Positions 23,481 through 31,418 of a stretch of 38,650 nucleotides of DNA are shown piece by piece. The DNA comes from an archaeon (GTDB taxonomy: Archaea > Thermoproteota > Nitrososphaeria > Conexivisphaerales > DTJL01), in NCBI GenBank assembly GCA_021811935.1, contig JAKAPW010000006.1, positions 1-38,650 of the forward strand. Reading direction: 5' to 3'. The notes below the pieces were generated by a model. That model was given only the letters and a program-made list of their open reading frames with translations, was not told where the DNA came from and ran no database searches. Within the stretch, counting starts at the first letter, position 1; the number at the start of each line of letters is the position of its first letter. Made by a program: the position numbers and the translations under genes.

Positions 23481-23530
23481 CAGATAAGCCTTGCACGACG
23501 GAGAGCGCCCTGCCGCTAAAACATATATAG
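23481..23530. promoter_or_regulatory. Divergent promoters of the MBL gene and the CoA-transferase operon
   Basis: Minus-strand GGCTTATCTG (23481-23490) serves the MBL gene; plus-strand AACATATATAG (23520-23530) ends 25 nt before the CoA-transferase ATG, the leaderless distance. The two directions share a 95-nt spacer. Confidence 0.6.
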
Positions 23531-23554
23531 ACTGAGCCGGGCCGCCCTTTCGAC

Positions 23555-24505
23555 ATGGTTCTGGATTTCGTCGAAGCGAGGAAGCAGATAGAGGCGAAGG
23601 ACCATTCTATGCGCGACAAGCTGATGCCGCCCGAGGAGGCCGCGAAGCTCGTCAGGGACGGCGACCACATGGCGATCGGCGGGATAATGTACTCCAGGAC
23701 GCCCATGGCCATGATAAGGGAGGTCATAAGGCGCGGCGTCAAGGGGCTCACGGCTTCCAGGCTCCTCTTCTCATTCGAATCAGACATGCTGTTCGTGGCC
23801 GGCAGCGTCGACAAGGCGGTGACGAGCTGGATAAGCATGGCCGTCACATGGGGCGTGTCCAAGATAATGCGCAACTATGTCGAAGGAGGCAAGGTCAAGC
23901 TGGAAGAGTGGAGCCACGCGGGGATCAACCTGAGGTACAAGGCGGGGGCGATGGGGGTGCCCTTCCTTCCGACGCTGTCGATGCTCGGGTCCGACCTGAT
24001 GAAGTACAACGGTGCGAAGGAGATGGACTGCCCGTTCACGGGCAGGAAACTCTGCCTGGTCCCCGCCCTGTATCCTGACGTCGCGGTCATCCACGTCCAG
24101 CGGGCGGACAGGTACGGTAACGTCCAGGTGGACGGGATGCCGTTCGCGGACGCGGACCTGGCCAGGGCCTCCGGCAGGGTGATCGTTACGGCCGAAGAGA
24201 TAGTGAGCACGGACCGGATAAGGAGGGAGGGGGACAAGACGGTCATCCCCTTCTTCTGTGTCGACGCCGTGGTCGAAGCCCCCTTCGGCTCGTACCCCCA
24301 TGAGTGCCCGGGCCTCTATCAGGCGGACTACGAACACTTCCATCGTTACGCGGACACGGTGGCGAAGAAGGGGGTAGACGGCGTCAAGGAGTACCTGCAG
24401 GAGTACGTATACGGCCCCGCGTCTTACTATGACTACCTGCAGAAGTTCCACATCGCGAACCTGATGAAGAACGTCGGGCTGTCGAGGCGGCTGGTGAGCG
24501 ACTGA
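23555..24505 (+). CDS. CoA-transferase family I subunit A (GctA/IpdA-like)
   Basis: 316 aa, the length of glutaconate-CoA-transferase subunit A. Typical stretches: EAAKLVRDGDHMAIGGIMYSRTPMAMIREVIRRG, MPFLPTLSMLGSD-type segment and YPDVAVIHVQRADRYGNVQVDG. Together with the next gene it would form an alpha/beta enzyme that moves CoA between carboxylates, or, as in IpdAB, hydrolyses a cyclic beta-keto acyl-CoA. The acceptor acid is not deducible. Subunit B follows after a single nucleotide. Confidence 0.88.
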   Translation: MVLDFVEARKQIEAKDHSMRDKLMPPEEAAKLVRDGDHMAIGGIMYSRTPMAMIREVIRRGVKGLTASRLLFSFESDMLFVAGSVDKAVTSWISMAVTWGVSKIMRNYVEGGKVKLEEWSHAGINLRYKAGAMGVPFLPTLSMLGSDLMKYNGAKEMDCPFTGRKLCLVPALYPDVAVIHVQRADRYGNVQVDGMPFADADLARASGRVIVTAEEIVSTDRIRREGDKTVIPFFCVDAVVEAPFGSYPHECPGLYQADYEHFHRYADTVAKKGVDGVKEYLQEYVYGPASYYDYLQKFHIANLMKNVGLSRRLVSD

Positions 24506-24506
24506 G

Positions 24507-25277
24507 ATGCCAGGCTACACGACGGCGGAGCTGGTGACCGTGATGGCCTCCAGGGAGCTGGAGGACAGGAAGACAGCGTTCGTGGGAGCCGGCCTGCCGC
24601 TCATTTCGGCAGCGCTAGCGCAGAAGACGCACGCCCCCGACCTCACCATAATCTTCGAAGGCGGGGCGGTCGCCCCCCTGATCCATCCCACGCTCGCCCC
24701 CTACTCCACAAACGAGGCCAGGGCGACCAGGTTCGCGCTGATGGTCTCCTCCCCGTCCGACCTGTTCAACCTGCTGCATCGGGGCTACATAGACTACGGC
24801 TTCCTCGGCGGCGCCCAGATAGACAAATACGGGAACATCAACACCTCGGTGATAGGGGACTTCGAACACCCCAAGGTCAGGCTCCCAGGGAGCGGCGGGG
24901 CCAACGACATATCGTCGCTCTGCACCAAGACCATGATAGTCACCCACCACGAGAAGAGAAGGTTCATCGAGAAGATAGACTTCCTGACCAGCCCGGGCTA
25001 CCTCGCCGGGGGCGACAGCAGGAGGGCCGCCGGGCTGATCTTCGGCAAGGTGGACAGGCTGGTGAGCCACCTCTGCGTGATGGACTTCGACGAAGAGAGC
25101 GGGGTCATGCGGGTGAAGAAGCTGCATCCGGGGGTGACGATAGAGGACGTGCTGGAGAACACGGGCTTCGCGCCTCTGGTGGCGGAGAAGCTGGAGACCA
25201 CCAGCCCCCCGACGGAGAGGGAGCTGAAGATACTCAGGGAGCTGGACCCCGAAGGGATGTACGTACCGCACGCTTAA
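24507..25277 (+). CDS. CoA-transferase family I subunit B (GctB/IpdB-like)
   Basis: 256 aa. AFVGAGLPLISAALAQKTHAPDLTIIFEGGAVAP places a Glu (IFEGG) where the family has its catalytic Glu. IDYGFLGGAQIDKYGNINTSVIG and LPGSGGANDISSLC are typical of the GctB/IpdB group rather than of acetoacetate CoA-transferases. Start ATG one nucleotide after subunit A. Likely forms a heterotetramer with it. Confidence 0.88.
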   Translation: MPGYTTAELVTVMASRELEDRKTAFVGAGLPLISAALAQKTHAPDLTIIFEGGAVAPLIHPTLAPYSTNEARATRFALMVSSPSDLFNLLHRGYIDYGFLGGAQIDKYGNINTSVIGDFEHPKVRLPGSGGANDISSLCTKTMIVTHHEKRRFIEKIDFLTSPGYLAGGDSRRAAGLIFGKVDRLVSHLCVMDFDEESGVMRVKKLHPGVTIEDVLENTGFAPLVAEKLETTSPPTERELKILRELDPEGMYVPHA

Positions 25278-25298
25278 TTATCCTGAAGCGGTCCGCCG

Positions 25299-26150
25299 AT
25301 GCGGGGCTTGAAATACATAGACTGCCACGTACACATCACCCCCAAGAGGATGCTCCAGGAGGAGTCGTTCAGGCTCTACCTCCAGGGGAAGAAGGACGCG
25401 GACGCGATAAGGAGGGCGACGGAGGATCCAGCATACTTCGTCTCCATCCTGGACGAGGCGGACGTGGAAAAGGCGTTCCTGATCTCCATAGTCTCGCCGG
25501 ACATAGAAGGAATGCCGTTCGAATACAACGACTTCCTCGCCAAGTACGCGGCGGAATTCCCGGACAGGCTTGTCCCGATAGGCTCCATCCACCCGCTCTA
25601 CACGAAGGACGCGAAGAAGGACTTCGAGCACATCGTGGACGGGCTGGGGATGAAGGGGATCAAGGTCCACCCGCCGCACCAGTCGGTCTATCCCAACGAC
25701 CATCGGAACGGCAACAAGGCATTGACCACGATATATTCCATGGCGCAGGACAGGAAGATACCCGTGATCATCCACACCGGGACGTCGATCTTTCCCAAGG
25801 CCAGGAACGTCTACGGCGACCCCATCTATGTGGACGATGTGGCGGTGGACTACCCCGACCTGAAGGTGGTGATGGCCCACGGCGGCAGACCGCTCTGGAT
25901 GCAGACTGCGTTCTTCCTGGTGCGTAAGCACCCGAACGTCTACCTCGACATATCCGGGATACCCCCCCGCGGCCTCCTGGGCTACTTCCCGAGGCTGGAG
26001 GAGATATCGGAGAAGACGATGTTCGGCTCCGACTGGTCCGGCCCCATGGTGCCCGGTATCAAGGAGAACATAGCGTCCTTCCTGGAACTCCCGCTTTCCT
26101 CCCGGGCGAAGGAGTCCATCCTTCGCCGGACCGCCCTGAAGATGCTGTGA
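25299..26150 (+). CDS. Amidohydrolase-2 family metal-dependent hydrolase/decarboxylase
   Basis: 283 aa TIM-barrel enzyme. Metal ligands of the family are in order: DCHVHITP (HxH), VIIHTGT, VMAHGG and MFGSDWSGP. This family includes ACMSD, gamma-resorcylate and related nonoxidative decarboxylases as well as hydrolases acting on ring-cleavage products. It lies 21 nt after the CoA-transferase and is probably in the same operon, so it should act on the same pathway; the reaction is unknown. An internal TTG (LKYIDCHVH) could be the true start. Confidence 0.85.
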   Translation: MRGLKYIDCHVHITPKRMLQEESFRLYLQGKKDADAIRRATEDPAYFVSILDEADVEKAFLISIVSPDIEGMPFEYNDFLAKYAAEFPDRLVPIGSIHPLYTKDAKKDFEHIVDGLGMKGIKVHPPHQSVYPNDHRNGNKALTTIYSMAQDRKIPVIIHTGTSIFPKARNVYGDPIYVDDVAVDYPDLKVVMAHGGRPLWMQTAFFLVRKHPNVYLDISGIPPRGLLGYFPRLEEISEKTMFGSDWSGPMVPGIKENIASFLELPLSSRAKESILRRTALKML

Positions 26151-26226
26151 ACCGCCGCGGGGCTTCCAACAGGACGAGGCCGGAACGCACCAGTCGCGGG
26201 GGGGCCTTCCACGCGTCCGCGGGTCC

Positions 26227-27594
26227 CTACAGCTTCCCTTCCCTCTTCATCTTCTCGATTTCTTCCAGCGACGGTATCCTGGCCCTCTCGGGGAAGGGGG
26301 CGTGGAGCGGTCGGGTGGCGTCTATGAGCATCAGGCTCCAGACCCTGGCCTCGTCCTCGCCTTCGCCGGACGGGTCGAGCATCTGGCCGTATGTGTGGGG
26401 TATGATTATCGTCCCCTTGCTCGGGTCGCACCTCGTAGCGATGGCCCAGAGCACCTCTTCCGGGTTCCTGGTGTTTATGTCGTCGTCGACCGCGACGCAA
26501 TACTTGATGCTGTCGTTGGCACCCACCGCAGACAGCATGGCCTTCCTGCCGTCCCCTTCGCGCTCCTTCTTCAGCGAAATGACGTAGAAGAAGGTGTGCA
26601 GGAAGTTGGCCGACTTCACGCCCGGCACGTCCTCCTTGATCCTCTCCTGCGTCAGGACGGTCTTGGCTATGAAATAGTAACCGACCTCCGAGGACCTGGC
26701 CGTGATGCTGTAGTAGATCGGGTCGCGCCTGTGGGTGATCCTCTTGACCACCACCACCGGCCGCATCCCCTGGACGCCGTAGTAGCCCGTGTATTCGCCG
26801 TACGGGGCCTCCTTCTCCCTGACGCGAGGGAGTATCTCACCCTCCATCACTATCTCCGCGTCGGCGGGGACCAGCAGGTCGGACGTTTCGGCCCTGATGA
26901 GCTGGATAGGGCTGCCGACCAGGGAGCCCGCCAGGGCGTATTCGTTCCTGCCCAGGGGGAGCCCCGTCGCAGCCGCCATCCCCACGGCCGGGTGATACCC
27001 TATGACTATGGCTATCTTCAACGGCTCGTTCCTGGCGTCCGCCTTGTTGTAGATGTGCCACAGGTGCCTTGGCTCCAGCAGCACCCCGAACTTGTTCTTG
27101 CCCTTCAGCAGGAACCTGTGGAACGACATGTTCTGCTCCCCCGTCTCCGGGTCCCTGGCCACGACGAACCCGCCGGTCAGGTAGGGGCCGGCGTCCTTCT
27201 CGTGCATGGTCACTATAGGGAACCTGGTGAGGTCCACTTCGTCCTCCCCGACCACGACCTCCTTGCAGGGCCCGGTCTCGAGCACCACGGGCTCCACCTC
27301 CTTCCTCACCCTCTTCACCAGCTCTTCGTTCAGCTTTTCGAAGGTCACGTCGGCCGGCAGCCCCAGGCCCATGGCCAGCCTCTTCCTGGTCGACAGCATG
27401 TTCACCAGGACTGGCATGTCGAAACCCTTCACGTTCTCGAATAGCAGAGCGGGGCCCTTCTCAGCCTGTACCTTCATGTGGATGGCGGCTATCTCGAACT
27501 TCGCGTTGACCTCCCCGGTCTCCCTCTTCAGTTCGCCGCTCTTTTCGACAAGATTCAGATAACTCCTGAACGTGGATGGGGATTCGCTGAACAT
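26227..27594 (-). CDS. UbiD-family prenylated-FMN-dependent decarboxylase
   Basis: 455 aa. N-terminal FRSYLNLVEKSGELKRETGEV and the middle GLPLGRNEYALAGSLVGSP are family features. Catalytic residues appear in NMSFHRFLL (Arg) and EAPYGEYTGYYG (the Glu pair). Such enzymes remove or add CO2 on aromatic, heteroaromatic or unsaturated carboxylic acids with prenyl-FMN; no UbiX prenyltransferase gene is in this window. TATA CTATTTATATGC lies 23-34 nt before the ATG, leaderless. It is downstream of and co-directional with the acyl-CoA ligase. Confidence 0.93.
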   Translation of the reverse strand: MFSESPSTFRSYLNLVEKSGELKRETGEVNAKFEIAAIHMKVQAEKGPALLFENVKGFDMPVLVNMLSTRKRLAMGLGLPADVTFEKLNEELVKRVRKEVEPVVLETGPCKEVVVGEDEVDLTRFPIVTMHEKDAGPYLTGGFVVARDPETGEQNMSFHRFLLKGKNKFGVLLEPRHLWHIYNKADARNEPLKIAIVIGYHPAVGMAAATGLPLGRNEYALAGSLVGSPIQLIRAETSDLLVPADAEIVMEGEILPRVREKEAPYGEYTGYYGVQGMRPVVVVKRITHRRDPIYYSITARSSEVGYYFIAKTVLTQERIKEDVPGVKSANFLHTFFYVISLKKEREGDGRKAMLSAVGANDSIKYCVAVDDDINTRNPEEVLWAIATRCDPSKGTIIIPHTYGQMLDPSGEGEDEARVWSLMLIDATRPLHAPFPERARIPSLEEIEKMKREGKL

Positions 27595-27616
27595 CGCACG
27601 TGGCGCGCCTTTTTCG

Positions 27617-27628
27617 CATATAAATAGG
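27617..27628 (-). promoter_or_regulatory. TATA box of the UbiD-type decarboxylase
   Basis: CTATTTATATGC on the minus strand, at leaderless spacing from the ATG, in the 48-nt gap after the CoA-ligase stop. It makes the decarboxylase separately transcribable. Confidence 0.65.
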
Positions 27629-27642
27629 TTTACGGATGCCGT

Positions 27643-29235
27643 TCAGAACCTGTACGAATCCCCGACGACCCCGCCTTCCTTGAGGGCCTTCCTCATCACC
27701 TTTCCCGTGACTGTCTTCGGGAGGGCCTCCACGAAGACCATCTCTTTTGGGACCTTGTAGCCGGCCACCCTGCTGGCCACATGGCGCCTTATCTCCTTGG
27801 CCAGCTCCTCCGTCGGCCCCCTCCCCTCCGCGAGCACTATGAACGCGGCCACCCTTTCGCGCAGTTCGGGGTCGGCGAGGCCGACCGCCGCCGACTCGAG
27901 CACGGCCTGGTGCTCCTGCAGGACGTCCTCCACCTCCTTCGGCGCGACGAGATATCCCCTGCTCTTGATCAGGTCGTCGGTCCTCGATATGTACCAGAAG
28001 AAACCGTCTTCGTCCACCTTCGCGTAGTCCCATGTCAGGTACCACCTGTCCCTGATCCTGGCGTTCCACTCCTCCTCCAGGCCCAGGTAGCCCGGCGTGA
28101 GGCCGACGAACCCCTTGTCGATGGCGAGGTACCCCGTCTCGTTTTCGTCGCATTCCGTCCCGTCCTCCCTCACCACCGTTACCGGGATCCCGGGCAGGGG
28201 CTTCCCCATCGAGCCCAGCCTGACCGTCCCCGGCCTGGTAGAGCAGAAGACGTGGGACTCGGTCTGCCCTATGCAGTCGTAGATTTCGCAGCCGAACCTG
28301 TCCTTCCACTCGTTGAAGAGCTCAGGCGCGAGCGTTTCGCCCGAGCTGAAGGCAGCCCTGAGCGCCGGGCGCTTCCCTCCGACTTCGATCCTCAGCAACC
28401 TGCGGTATATCGTCGGGTTTCCCACGAAGTGCGTCACGCCGTATTTCTCCATGTATCGGATCGTCTTCTCCGGGTCGAACCTGCCGGAGTAGACGCAGGT
28501 GGCCGCGCCGCTGTACATGGTGTACCATATGCAGTAGCCCCAGGGCCACATCCAAGTCATCTCGCTCGGCGTCATCACCCTGTCGCCTCCCCCCGTGCAC
28601 ATCACCACGGCGGCGTTCGGCTCGCCCATCGCCACAAGCCATCTGTGCGCGTGGGGGACCCCCTTCGGGAAGGCGGTGGTGCCCGACGTGTAGAGTATGA
28701 ACGCGAGGTCGTCCGCCGACGTGTCGTGCGCCAGCAGCCGGTCGCTTTCGTCCTTCGACGCCTCCTCGATCGGCCCCTTCCCGCCCGCCACGAAGAAGAC
28801 TTTCTCCAGGCCCTTCGCTTCGCGGCGGACCTCTTCCACCGCGTCCGCGAACTCCGGCATCGTCACGGCCACCTTCGCCCCTGAATTGTCCAGTATGTAT
28901 CGGAGTTCCCTGCTCCTGAACAGGGTACTGGTGGCCACGGCCACAGCGCCGACCTTGATTATCGCCATGTTCAGCGCGATGTACAGGGGGTGGTTGCTCA
29001 TCCTGACCAGCACCCTGTCCCCCGGCTTCACGCCGTTCCCGAGCAGGAAGTTTCCGAGCCTGTTTACGGTGCCCTGGAGCTGCCGGTAGGTGATGACCTC
29101 GTCTTCGCTGTAGATGGCCGGCCTCCTGACGCCGTCCGGCTTGTCCGCCCACCTGTCCAGCACCATAGAAACCATGTTCATCCTTTGGGGCGGCAAGATC
29201 CGGAAATGCTGCTCGTTCACGGATTTCCGCTTCAT
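27643..29235 (-). CDS. AMP-forming acyl-CoA ligase (aromatic/medium-chain type)
   Basis: 530 aa from the ATG at 29235; the 20 extra residues of the track ORF are not family-like. Adenylation signatures: FILYTSGTTAFPKGVPHAHR, YDCIGQTES, TWDYAKVDEDGFFWYISRTDDLIKSRGYLVAPKEVE and the catalytic Lys region LPKTVTGKVMRKAL. Related to benzoate-CoA ligase/MACS-type enzymes; the substrate is likely a carboxylic acid that feeds the neighbouring UbiD and CoA-transferase genes. A TTTTTATC box lies so near that a GTG at 29220 (five residues shorter) would be the leaderless start. Confidence 0.92.
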   Translation of the reverse strand: MKRKSVNEQHFRILPPQRMNMVSMVLDRWADKPDGVRRPAIYSEDEVITYRQLQGTVNRLGNFLLGNGVKPGDRVLVRMSNHPLYIALNMAIIKVGAVAVATSTLFRSRELRYILDNSGAKVAVTMPEFADAVEEVRREAKGLEKVFFVAGGKGPIEEASKDESDRLLAHDTSADDLAFILYTSGTTAFPKGVPHAHRWLVAMGEPNAAVVMCTGGGDRVMTPSEMTWMWPWGYCIWYTMYSGAATCVYSGRFDPEKTIRYMEKYGVTHFVGNPTIYRRLLRIEVGGKRPALRAAFSSGETLAPELFNEWKDRFGCEIYDCIGQTESHVFCSTRPGTVRLGSMGKPLPGIPVTVVREDGTECDENETGYLAIDKGFVGLTPGYLGLEEEWNARIRDRWYLTWDYAKVDEDGFFWYISRTDDLIKSRGYLVAPKEVEDVLQEHQAVLESAAVGLADPELRERVAAFIVLAEGRGPTEELAKEIRRHVASRVAGYKVPKEMVFVEALPKTVTGKVMRKALKEGGVVGDSYRF

Positions 29236-29370
29236 CTCCTTCTGATAAAAACGTAATCCCCGGCGGGGCCCCGGACGATAGCCCCCGGGTGTCACCGCAA
29301 GGCGGTCCGAGGTCGACGCAGGAGAGCTCGGGCGTCCTCCGCGCGTCGCGCCGCTCCAGACTGGGGGCGC

Positions 29371-30135
29371 TCAGGCTACTCTCCGCCCGACCACCACCGC
29401 CCGGGTCTTCACGAAGCCACCGACCCTCGCTCCGTCGAATTTGAGATTCATGAGCGCATTCACCCTGTCGGGGAACTCCACACAAGCCCTGACTATGGCC
29501 CTCTCCTCCTCCCCCCCAGGAGGCACCGGGGACAACCACCGCTCGAATGAGATGAATTCGGGCATCAACTCGGCGCTCATCACCTCCAGCCCGGCCGATT
29601 CGAAGGTCCCGGCCCACTCCTTCAGGGTCAGGGCGCGGGCGTGGCTCGAATCCCTCAGTGTCTCCATCAGGTTGACGTGGTACTGCGTCCCTTCGACGGG
29701 CGACATGTCGGCGATCCCCAGCCTCCCGCCCGCCTTGAGGACCCGCGTCGCCTCCCGCATGAAGGACGCCACGTCCGGGAAGTGGTGGGGGGCCCTCCGG
29801 CTGGTCACCACGTCGAAGGCTCTGGATTTGAACGGCAGGTGCGTGGCTTCTCCCTCCCCGAAGGCGAGGTTCGAGATCCCTTCTCTGAGCGCCATCTCCC
29901 GCGCCTTTGACAGCATTTCGGCAGTGATGTCCACCGCCTCCACGCTTCCTGCCAGACGCGCCAGGGCCATGGCAGTGAACCCGGTCCCTGTGGCGACGTC
30001 CAGCGCCCTGGCATCCGGCGTCGGGGCAAGGAGCTCCATCAGGCGCGAGAGGTCCCCACCCTCCGCATGGCTCCTGCTCCTGGCGTAGTCATCGGCGTGC
30101 CGAGAAAAGAAGTCCCTCACCCGGCGTTCGGACAA
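29371..30135 (-). CDS. Class I SAM-dependent methyltransferase (UbiE/COQ5-like)
   Basis: 254 aa from a TTG at 30135. SAM motif LDVATGTGFTAMALARL, then VDITAEML, and a post-motif RRAPHHFPDVASFMREATRVLKAGGRLGIADM typical of UbiE-like enzymes. The ATG at 30177 used by the track overlaps the TATA box GCTTATATCGG, so translation should begin downstream; the TTG is about 25-34 nt after that box. The substrate is unknown; a quinone or a small phenolic of the same island are both possible. Confidence 0.82.
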   Translation of the reverse strand: MSERRVRDFFSRHADDYARSRSHAEGGDLSRLMELLAPTPDARALDVATGTGFTAMALARLAGSVEAVDITAEMLSKAREMALREGISNLAFGEGEATHLPFKSRAFDVVTSRRAPHHFPDVASFMREATRVLKAGGRLGIADMSPVEGTQYHVNLMETLRDSSHARALTLKEWAGTFESAGLEVMSAELMPEFISFERWLSPVPPGGEEERAIVRACVEFPDRVNALMNLKFDGARVGGFVKTRAVVVGRRVA

Positions 30136-30158
30136 TCCACGGCCCGGACCCGCTTGGC

Positions 30159-30169
30159 CCGATATAAGC
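30159..30169. promoter_or_regulatory. Bidirectionally readable TATA element
   Basis: GCTTATATCGG on the minus strand serves the methyltransferase; its complement CCGATATAAGC has a good TATA core on the plus strand, facing the structured 30180-30296 stretch. Confidence 0.5.
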
Positions 30170-30179
30170 AGATGCAACG

Positions 30180-30296
30180 ATCGAAGCGGGGACTTGGCCG
30201 GTGGTACGAGCGTGTCCTACCCGAGAAGATGCGTCAAGGAGAAGGTACAAGGAGCTTCGATTTGCCTTAAAAACCACTCTTCAAACGATGTTTTTT
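30180..30296 (+). ncRNA. Candidate structured RNA of unknown type
   Basis: No ORF fits. ATCGAAGC (30180-30187) pairs perfectly with GCTTCGAT (30254-30261), and inside it CTTG/CAAG and GGTA/TACC can pair, giving an elongated hairpin of about 80 nt. A TATA core lies upstream on the plus strand and a T6 run at 30291-30296 could terminate. The predicted start from the TATA is about 10 nt inside the terminal stem, which weakens the case. Not a tRNA, and no C/D boxes are visible. Confidence 0.25.
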
Positions 30297-30314
30297 CTAT
30301 ATACCCATGCACCC

Positions 30315-30382
30315 TCTCGTGCTCTGTCTCTCAGGCGCTCTCTCGGTCTCTCACGCGGGCACAGGCAAAGAAGAGAGAGAGG
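30315..30382. repeat. Low-complexity CTCTC/GAGAG tract
   Basis: Several CTCTC units (plus strand) are followed by AAGAAGAGAGAGAGG, so the two arms can pair into a long imperfect hairpin. It lies just downstream of the minus-strand tRNA-Leu and may help termination or trailer processing. Confidence 0.4.
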
Positions 30383-30388
30383 TTTACA

Positions 30389-30494
30389 TGGTGCGGGGGG
30401 TGGGATTTGAACCCACGAACCCCTACGGGATGAGGTCCTGAGCGTCGTGGCGCATCGCGCACTCACGCCTTTGGCCAGGCTGGGCGACCCCCGC
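30389..30494 (-). tRNA. trnL: tRNA-Leu (CAG) with a noncanonical intron
   Basis: Minus strand. Acceptor GCGGGGG/CCCCCGC, discriminator A, encoded CCA, D stem GCC/GGC, long variable arm TCCCGTAGGGGTTC and T arm GTGGG-TTCAAAT-CCCAC, all typical of Leu. The anticodon loop is CTCAGGA (anticodon CAG), but its 5' stem strand TGAG is separated from G31 by 18 extra nt. Removing them restores a perfect TGAGG/CCTCA stem. Confidence 0.93.
30444..30461 (-). other. 18-nt tRNA-Leu intron at position 30/31
   Basis: Bulge-helix-bulge check: exon CGTG pairs with intron CACG (the central 4-bp helix), flanked by bulges AG|T and AC|G; the inner helix GCGC/GCGC closes a GAT loop. Both cuts leave the correct mature stem. 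The position is inside the anticodon stem, not the common 37/38 site. Confidence 0.88.
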
Positions 30495-30582
30495 AGCGCA
30501 TCCTGCTCCAATCCCCAATTTCAAAAGCCTTCCGCTCGCCCGCCGGGCAACGTTTTAAGGGGGCCCCGCCCCTCCCCCGGCT

Positions 30583-30909
30583 ATGCCGAAGTTGGACAGG
30601 GACGCCGTCTACGAGCTCACGAGGCAGATACCCGCCGGCAGGGTGACCACGTACGGGGCCCTCGCCGCCGCAGCCGGAAACCCGGGGGCCGCCAGGGGGG
30701 TGGGGATGCTCATGCACACCAACCCGGACGCGCCCAGGACCCCCTGCCACAGGGTGGTCTACTCCGACGGCAGGCTGGGCGGCTACGGAGCGAAGGAAGG
30801 GACCGGCCTGAAGGTCGAAAGGTTGCATGCGGAGGGGGTGGAGGTGGACGGCGGCAGGGTGAAGCTCTTCGCCGACCGGTTCTTCGCCGACTTCAAGCGC
30901 ATCCGTTGA
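30583..30909 (+). CDS. ogt: Methylated-DNA--cysteine methyltransferase (single domain)
   Basis: 108 aa, only the C-terminal active-site domain. AGRVTTYGALAAAAGNPGAARGVGMLMHTNPD is the helix-turn-helix part and TPCHRVVYSDGRLGGY carries the acceptor cysteine (Cys55), so it is not an alkyltransferase-like protein, which would have Trp here. Repairs O6-alkylguanine by suicidal transfer. TATA-like CGTTTTAAG lies 25-33 nt before the ATG. Confidence 0.93.
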   Translation: MPKLDRDAVYELTRQIPAGRVTTYGALAAAAGNPGAARGVGMLMHTNPDAPRTPCHRVVYSDGRLGGYGAKEGTGLKVERLHAEGVEVDGGRVKLFADRFFADFKRIR

Positions 30910-30947
30910 AAGGTTTATGAATCGCTGACCGAAACCCCGAACTCAAA

Positions 30948-31418
30948 TTGCAGGCAACAGGCAGGAGGCGGGTGAAGGTCGACCTGCCGCTCGTGGTCAT
31001 CATAATCATAGGGCTGATAACCGTCTCCGGGTTCGTCGCCACGGCGCTGAACTACGGCCAATATCAGATCTACCCGCCCTGGTTCAAGCCGGACCTGCAC
31101 AAGCCGGCCATGATCTCCGTCCCCGTGGTCAACGGCACCGTCCCCCTCTCGGCCACCCTCTACGACGCGTATGGCAACCCGCTCGCCAACCTCACCCAGG
31201 TCTCCACTAACTCGTCCTTCGTCACCTTTTCTACCGGAAGCTTCGAGATAGTGCCGAACTACGCCTACAAGGTGTGGGTCCCCCAGCAGAACACCACCTA
31301 CGACTTCGGCCTGCAGTCCCCCCCCATAGACCAGGCCAACGCCCAATACTATCATGTGACGCTGAACACGAACATGGTCGACCAGTTCTGGCGCCCCGAC
31401 GTCATCCTTTCAGTTTGA
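30948..31418 (+). CDS. Membrane-anchored extracytoplasmic protein of unknown function
   Basis: 156 aa from a TTG. A short basic N-terminus (GRRRVKVD) is followed by one hydrophobic helix (LPLVVIIIIGLITVSGFVATAL, residues about 13-34), then a roughly 120-residue domain rich in Asn, Thr, Tyr and Pro, with beta-strand character and several N-x-S/T sites (NGT, NLT, NSS, NTT) that could be glycosylated outside the cell. No cysteine, so no metal or disulfide site is evident. TATA-like AGGTTTATG lies about 29-37 nt upstream. Overlaps the convergent MFS gene by 17 nt. Confidence 0.7.
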   Translation: MQATGRRRVKVDLPLVVIIIIGLITVSGFVATALNYGQYQIYPPWFKPDLHKPAMISVPVVNGTVPLSATLYDAYGNPLANLTQVSTNSSFVTFSTGSFEIVPNYAYKVWVPQQNTTYDFGLQSPPIDQANAQYYHVTLNTNMVDQFWRPDVILSV

